Under the pieces are notes generated by a model. The model saw only the letters and a list, made by a program, of their open reading frames with translations, did no database searches and was not told where the DNA came from. Positions 59,041 to 64,000 of a stretch of DNA of 64,000 nucleotides are shown one piece after another. Both the position numbers and the translations under genes were made by a program. The first letter of the stretch is position 1. Every line of letters starts with the position of its first letter. Source of the stretch: Limnanthes douglasii subsp. nivea (Eukaryota > Streptophyta > Magnoliopsida > Brassicales > Limnanthaceae); assembly GCA_036936605.1 (NCBI GenBank), contig JAUPFV010000003.1, positions 106,959,278-107,023,277 on the forward strand, in the 5' to 3' direction.

Positions 59041-61221
59041 ACTTACCATTGAATGTAACGATATTCGAAGAACTTGGGGGGAGGTAGGGCCTAGCAAAAT
59101 CGTCTTTGGGGAGGTTTTCGAATTAAAGACCAATCCCTTCAAGCCCACTGATGTCGACGCCATCAATGTTGATATCCCCTCCTACACCCCCTCCAGTTTG
59201 AAAGTCATCGGGGATTTCTTCTGCTTGAGTGGGGTCAGTAGGGTCAACAGGAGGAAGAGGCTCCAGAGGCTGGAGAGAAACTTCATCACCCTTGGAGGTT
59301 TTCTTCTTCTTGGCCTCCCTATCCTTGCCTTCAGCTCCCTGTTTCTTGTCTTTTTAGGAGCCTTTGAGGGTTTTGGAGATCCAACCACTTCTCTAGTACT
59401 TTCATGCTCCACTACTTGTAGAAGAGTAACATCAATCTGTCGTTGGTCTGGCCCCTCTGGGTTTGTTGGAGCAGCTTCCTCTACTTCGGTAGGATTGGAT
59501 TCAACCATACCTTGCTTGGGGCTTTAGCTCTACCTTGCAAAGACAGCTTTCCATCCTTTGTATTTGTCCTCCTGAGGATTACTTCCAGAGGGGGTAGAGT
59601 AGTTAATTCCTCCAAAGATAAGTCCTTCTGGTCAGTTGTATTCCAAAGGCAGGATTTGTTAGATTGCCTCCGGTAAAAGCGTTGTGGAAGTGGTTTCCCC
59701 ACTTCTCAGCAGCCCAAGCATTTAGCTTGGAGCAAGTGGTCTGCCCAGCCTTTAAGTAATCATTAAAGTCCTTAGGCAGCACTACCAAAAAACAAAAGAA
59801 GACAAGTTAGACAAACAAATTTGTTATAAGTAAAGATGGAGATATGAGATGAGATTCTTACCATCACTTCGCCATCTGCTGGTAAGCAGGCTTGGGTTGA
59901 CACCAATTTTAATTTTCCTCCCATTCTCCTAAGCGCCACTAATAAAAAAGAATTGAGTCTTCCAGTTCCTTTCTGACTCAAGCAGGTCGTCCACTGCCTT
60001 GTAATCATCACCCATGTTGAAATGGTAGAAGGGGATAACATGGTTTCTGCAAAGGCTAGCCACAGCTGCGAACGGCTCCATTGGAAGAGGGATTCCGGAG
60101 ATCCTGGAGGCCATAATACAGGCCATGAGGGTATACCAAGCATTGGGGCTCAATTGGCTTGGACAGAGTTTGATGAGGTGAAAGTATTTGACGATCTCTC
60201 GGTCTAAGGGAAACCTTAGCCCCCAGTTGAATAGCTCAGTGAAGAAAACTATCTCACTGAGCTTGCAATCCATCGGTGTCTCCGGATCCACCAATATCCT
60301 CACTTTGACATTCTCTGGGATCCCCCATTTTGTTCGCATCCGACCCAGTTCGGCTGTATGGATGAAAGCGTAATTAAGTTTCTGCAAGGCTAGCAGGTAT
60401 TTGACACTTACCTTGTGGAAGCAAGGTCTCACTTTTCCCACAAGGCTCTCCGACAGATCTGGATGTTTTAAACATAGCTTCTCCTTGCCTTTGTCCTTCT
60501 TGGCAGCAACAGTCTCACTTATTTTCCCGGAGACGTCAGACTCAAAAGGGGATTCTTCAATGGTATCTTCCATCACTTCTTCCATTATTATGGAAGGATT
60601 ATCAGTTGTTTTTGGGTGAGAAGAACTGGTGGTTGGCTCGGCAGGCCCACCAGATGGTTGGGCATTGCAATCTTCCTGTGGTCTAGACTCTGGCTGGGGC
60701 TTGGATCCGGACGTCTCTTTCTGGAGACTTGAACTAATTGCCTCAGGACCGGACAGTTTGTCCTTGGGAATTTTAATGGGTGCTTCTGACCCTGTATTTT
60801 TATTTTTATCCCCAGACTTGGAAGACGTAGTTTTTGGAGCCTGCCCTTTAACCAAACGACCTCTTCGCCGGTATACTAGCTTCTCTGGGGAGGCGTCAAC
60901 ATCCGATCCCATGGCAATGAATGATGAAGGTCTCTTAAAGCTTGTAACTGCCTGCTCTGGTCCAACAACAGGCTCTGATTCCTGGACCGATGAGCCCGAA
61001 ACGATTGGTGAAAGGTTGGGCTGGAATAACCTCCTGGATTTAGCACTCTTAGATGAAGAGGAACCCCGGTCAGGCTCTGGACTTGGTGTTTCCGATTTGT
61101 CAATAGGAGAAACAGGGAGGCTTGCAGCAATACGCCTTTCTCGTTCGACCTTTTGAGCTTTTTCTAACTCTGACAAGTTGAGCCACCCACCTTTTACTAA
61201 GACATTTCTTGATGTGAACAT
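59041..61221 (-). pseudogene. Unit 2 antisense gene, N-terminal part intact (430 codons), C-terminus deleted
   Basis: From ATG 61,221 the frame is open to 59,929, including the region that is frameshifted in unit 1. It ends shortly after NWKTQFFFISGA because of a single-base change. The Ser/Pro-rich N-terminus (residues 1-220) and the KVSVKYLLAL...GLRFPLDREIVKYFHL block (about 265-400) are complete. The intron and exon 2 follow at 59,860-59,480 in broken frames. About 1.23 kb coding for the coiled-coil C-terminus has been lost next to pol (junction near 59,037). This is the best source for the native N-terminal sequence. Confidence 0.75.
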
Positions 61222-61490
61222 AAACTTACACCAAAAGAAGGGTTTTTTGAGAGATGAAAGCTTTGAAATTTAACAGAGTAGAGATAATGAAGATGGTAAA
61301 ACAGTGAAAAGTGGACTAATTTATAGTAAAGGAACAAAAGATGCTTCGATACCTAGGAGAATACGAAAGGATAGATGTATTGATTAAGGACGGCGTTGAT
61401 GTCACCCACATTAATATAAGAGGTTACTTTTTGGAGTAAGTGGGAGCGCCGTTCTAGGAGAAAAACGGCCGGTGTGGCGAATCAGAGAAG

Positions 61491-61500
61491 GACACGTGTC
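61491..61500. promoter_or_regulatory. G-box 270 bp upstream of unit 2 aORF
   Basis: GACACGTGTC palindrome with CACGTG core, in the segment between LTR4 and the antisense gene. Spacing to the start codon equals that in unit 1. Confidence 0.45.
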
Positions 61501-61660
61501 CCACGATCTCTGGCAAAACCGTTCAGTTTCTGAGAGCTTTATCAGTCCGGATAAAGTCGTTACACAATTTGAAATCTGTCCGGACATAGTTATGAGTGCA
61601 TATGGGTTATTTTTTAGGTCTTGCCAAAGGCCTTTGAACGAAACCTAAAAAAGGGGCTAC

Positions 61661-62040
61661 TGATGAGTCCGAATTTTATCACCACTCATTATGAGGATCG
61701 GACATGGGCAATTCGGACAAGATCCACCCACTAAACCATCCGAACTGAGCTAATGTATTAAAAACTTAATAATCACTTCATGACTAAGCTAATTACCTAC
61801 CTGCTTAAAAACTAATAGGTCTTTGAACTCGACCCGAATTCATAATCATGACCCAAAAGCCCATATGGCCCAAGGTTAAGGGTATAAATACCCAACCACT
61901 TTCATTTAATGAGGGTAATGAAAATTAAATACAACCAGGCAGCTCAAATCTCTCACTACAATCTACTAAACATTAAAATACCCTTGAAATACCTTAAAAC
62001 TTTATACAAAATTACCCTAAGTTGAAATTAATCCACACCA
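61661..62040 (+). repeat. LTR4 (380 bp), hybrid type B/P
   Basis: The left part matches LTR3 (GTCCGAATTTT, GGATCGGACATGG, TTAATAATCAC). The right part matches LTR1 (ACAACCAGG, AATACCCTTGAAATACC). The TATAAATA box is at 61,883-61,890. It ends AATCCACACCA and is followed by ATAAG, the other copy of the target site. Confidence 0.92.
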
Positions 62041-62078
62041 ATAAGAAGTTGAATCTTAATATTTTAAGATCCACTTAC

Positions 62079-63616
62079 ATCTTCATGTCCTTGCTCCAGT
62101 GGCTTGGGTACGCTGTTGCCACTTTTATCTGGCCCAAGTGTATTCCATTTTGTCCCACTCGTTACTTCCCCAACATTTCCAATTGTCAAACCAGCCTCCG
62201 TATTTTTGCAAGCACCCTCACCACATTGTATATCCTCTGCAGCCTCTGCGATTTTCATTATCTATCAATTTATTTCATTCTTCCACGACCTCTTTTATAC
62301 TCCATTTTTCTATTTCTTTGTTCAATTCTGCATCTATTTTGTTACGCATTACTAACTCTCCTGCTGTTTCATCTACCACAACATCTAGTTCTGCTTGTAT
62401 GGGTGTTGGTTCAACAACTGCTGCCATAATTTGATGTTTCTCCCCCCAGCTACCACAACAGGAATTTGCACCTCAGCATCAGCTGCTACTGCGCCCACAC
62501 CCACATCTGCCCCATGTGTGATTAATTCCTCCTCTTTTTCCATATTTCCACTTCTTGACAAAGCTGGTACACCACTACTAGAATTGGCTGCCACAAGCAT
62601 ACAATTGTCAATACCTAAAACATACAAAGTTTTTTCATTTCTCTTCCCCTCACCAGATGTCTCAATAACATCGTTCGGTCCATCAACAACTCTAGATTCA
62701 TTCTTCTCATAATCTGTTTCACCTCCATCTTCTGCCCCCTCGTCCGTGTCTTCTTCATGGTCCTCAGGTGTAGAAATCTCTACAACTTCTTCTTCTTTCT
62801 CATCCTTTTTATATCTTGCCTTTACCTTTTTGAAACCATGTTTTTATTGAAACATAAACTATGGTTTGAGGAACCTCATCCACTGTTACCGATACCTCTA
62901 CTCTTTTCTCTGGTGACTCCTCTTCTACCAAACAAAAAGGCATTCCACAAACCTTCTCTAGTGCTTCATTAACCCCAACATCTTCATCAGCTTGACCAGC
63001 TTGTTCTTGAAGCTTCAAAGTCAAAGAAGCAACATCCATTTGGAGTTCTTCAATATGTGGGGAAATTAAACAAGTACAATATTAGCAACCTGATGAATGT
63101 TCATTAAAATGACAACCTTTTAAACAACTTACTTGTTTATTCTTTCGTGCCAGAGAAATCTTAAGTTGAGTATTTTCTACCGAGTATCTGTATTTTCCAC
63201 TACTTCTCTTCTTAATATCTTCCATCCTTTTAAATAAAATATTACAAGCGCTTGGCTTGTAAACTTTCATCTTCTTCATCCTAGTACTTGAGCTGCCTCC
63301 TTTACTGCATTCCTAGTAAAATATTTACGTTGTTTTAACTGTCCTTTATCCGGCGTATGTTTATGCTGATCCAACCACCCCCGCAGTGGTTGACCGTAAT
63401 CCTCATCCACGCCCCCGTAATCCATTGTTTGAGATGTCTGCCCAATTTCCATCTCATTTGTTTCCCCATATGTACAATAATTTGACCAATTTCCACTTCT
63501 ACCACTCATTGTTTTTTTCTGTTTGTTTGACAACTTTCTACAAGAGCCTCAACTGGTCTCCCTGACCTGAAGGCCATTTCTTCAGCCTCAGTTAGTTTTA
63601 TCTCTTCTTCCAAGAT
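62079..63616 (-). pseudogene. 5' portion of the MULE Ulp1-type gene, frame-broken
   Basis: Minus-strand coding-like segments: after a TTGCAG acceptor, ILEEEIKLTEAEEMAFRSGR (63,616 down); 63,510-63,276 (MSGRSGNWSNYC...); 63,039-62,800 (LTLKLQEQAGQADED, coiled-coil and Glu-rich); 62,800-62,640 (acidic, EEDTDEGAEDGGETDYEKNE); 62,627-62,300 (EKEEELITHGADVGVGAVAAD, then ELDVVVDETAGELVM); and 62,258-62,079, ending GHED just before a consensus donor GTAAGT. Frames change several times at homopolymers. Position and orientation make it the upstream part of the protease gene whose catalytic exons lie at 40.5-38.8 kb. That link is inferred from order, orientation and splice signals, not from a domain here. 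Confidence 0.5.
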
Positions 63617-64000
63617 CTGCAATACACAATGTTATTTTGAAACAAACAGTTAATAGTTTGTTAGTTAAACACCTTCACGCGATTCATTTACATCCAAAAC
63701 ACGGATTAGCAAAAACTCAACAAAGATGATGCGATTTGTTTATTACCAACTTATTACTTGCGTGATTGCTTTAAAATGTACTCTGCGATTCTCATAAGAC
63801 AAACATCTACCACCTACACGATTTACACCTACCGTTTTGCCTACGCGAGTCGTCTCTTACAGTGTTCTTACGTGATTTATTAACTTACAACTAACCACAT
63901 ACTCCTACAGAGTTATGCATACGCGAGTCCTGTAATATGTATCACGCGATATTATATGCTAAGTTTTTATAACGCCATGCCAACAATCCATCAAAGCAAT
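63617..64000 (-). other. Ulp1-gene intron with CGCG words, runs off the window
   Basis: Non-coding. It contains TCACGCGATTCA (about 63,677), ATGCGATTTG (about 63,730), TTGCGTGATTGC, CTACGCGAGTCG (about 63,841), ATACGCGAGTCC (about 63,920) and TCACGCGATATT (about 63,941), among decayed variants. This is the same word family as in 32.5-41.1 kb, which supports one MULE spanning both sides of the retrotransposon block. Confidence 0.6.

Larger units (their letters stand above)
41138..62040 (+). mobile_element. Composite block of Tat-lineage Ty3/gypsy elements with four LTRs
   Basis: The structure is LTR1 - 2.5 kb of divergent interior - LTR2 - unit 1 (gag-pol plus antisense gene) - LTR3 - unit 2 (same) - LTR4, all in the same orientation. 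The flanks read ACAAG before LTR1 and ATAAG after LTR4, a 5-bp target-site duplication with one C/T difference. This indicates that LTR1 and LTR4 mark the outer limits of one original insertion. Dual RNase H and the antisense gene after pol place the elements in the Tat group (Retand-like). Neither unit can encode a working polymerase or integrase. Confidence 0.88.
31790..64000. mobile_element. Large Mutator-like element (MULE) with Ulp1 gene, right end outside window
   Basis: Contents: a MULE transposase pseudogene (+), an acidic ORF (-), a possible small ORF (-) and a Ulp1-type protease pseudogene (-), plus long spacers marked by the ACGCGATT/ACGCGAGT word. The same word marks 63.66-64.0 kb, so the element continues past the right edge. 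Plant MULEs that carry a Ulp1-like gene beside the transposase are known (Kaonashi/KI-type). The left limit near 31,790 (GGGAAATGTCACACTAAG) is a guess from its terminus-like look, because the opposite terminal repeat is not in view. A 20.9-kb LTR-retrotransposon block interrupts it at 41,138-62,040. Confidence 0.65.

Noticed and set aside
60629..61156. Plus-strand 175-codon ORF in unit 2
   Set aside because: It is complementary to the open N-terminal part of the antisense gene and has no family features of its own.
1..64000. tRNA, rRNA, telomere or centromere arrays
   Set aside because: No cloverleaf with conserved boxes, no rRNA core sequence and no TTTAGGG runs were seen on reading through the window.

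Overview
The window is nuclear DNA of a flowering plant, most likely a eudicot. Two ordinary host genes with plant-type GT-AG introns sit at about 17.1-25.8 kb. The rest is AT-rich and consists almost wholly of plant transposable elements: Tat-type Ty3/gypsy, L1-type LINE, Copia, Stowaway and Mutator-like. No rRNA, tRNA, prokaryotic gene or CRISPR array was seen.

Layout. 0.6-5.5 kb: an old, heavily mutated Tat-lineage Ty3/gypsy element on the minus strand. Its gag/protease and integrase tail can be recognised, as can a plus-strand antisense gene. 5.76-11.85 kb: a decayed L1-type LINE (+) with a duplicated 3' tail. About 12.1-16.64 kb: a second, 5'-truncated LINE of similar type (-), tail to tail with the first. 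17.06-24.0 kb: an apparently intact MRE11 gene, for which I could place 22 coding exons encoding 726 aa. 24.7-25.8 kb: an intact three-exon ABC ATPase gene of the ABCI17/STAR1 type, convergent with MRE11. 26.0-31.7 kb: a Stowaway MITE, Copia remnants, a cluster of small hairpins and a 65-bp tandem duplication.

From about 31.8 kb to beyond the right edge lies one very large Mutator-like element (MULE). It holds a broken transposase gene (+), an acidic nuclear-type ORF (-), a possible small ORF (-) and a Ulp1-type cysteine protease pseudogene (-), as in plant MULEs that carry Ulp1 genes. The protease gene is split by a 20.9-kb block of Tat-type LTR retrotransposons (41,138-62,040) containing four LTRs. 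The 5' part of the protease gene resumes at 62.08-63.6 kb.

The most unusual signals are these. (1) A CpG-rich word, ACGCGATT/ACGCGAGT, and its C-to-T decay products are scattered densely through the introns and spacers of the MULE but are almost absent from its exons and from the rest of the window. In places the word is organised into 49-bp and 32-bp tandem arrays, one carrying a long perfect palindrome. (2) The four LTRs form a reciprocal mosaic, as expected if a dimeric copy of one element recombined into the 3' LTR of an earlier one. (3) The two tandem Tat units share the same nonsense codons, the same loss of the reverse-transcriptase core and the same change of the catalytic integrase Glu to Lys, yet keep a long antisense gene. 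Its intron position and upstream G-box also appear in the ancient copy at 0.6-3.3 kb.
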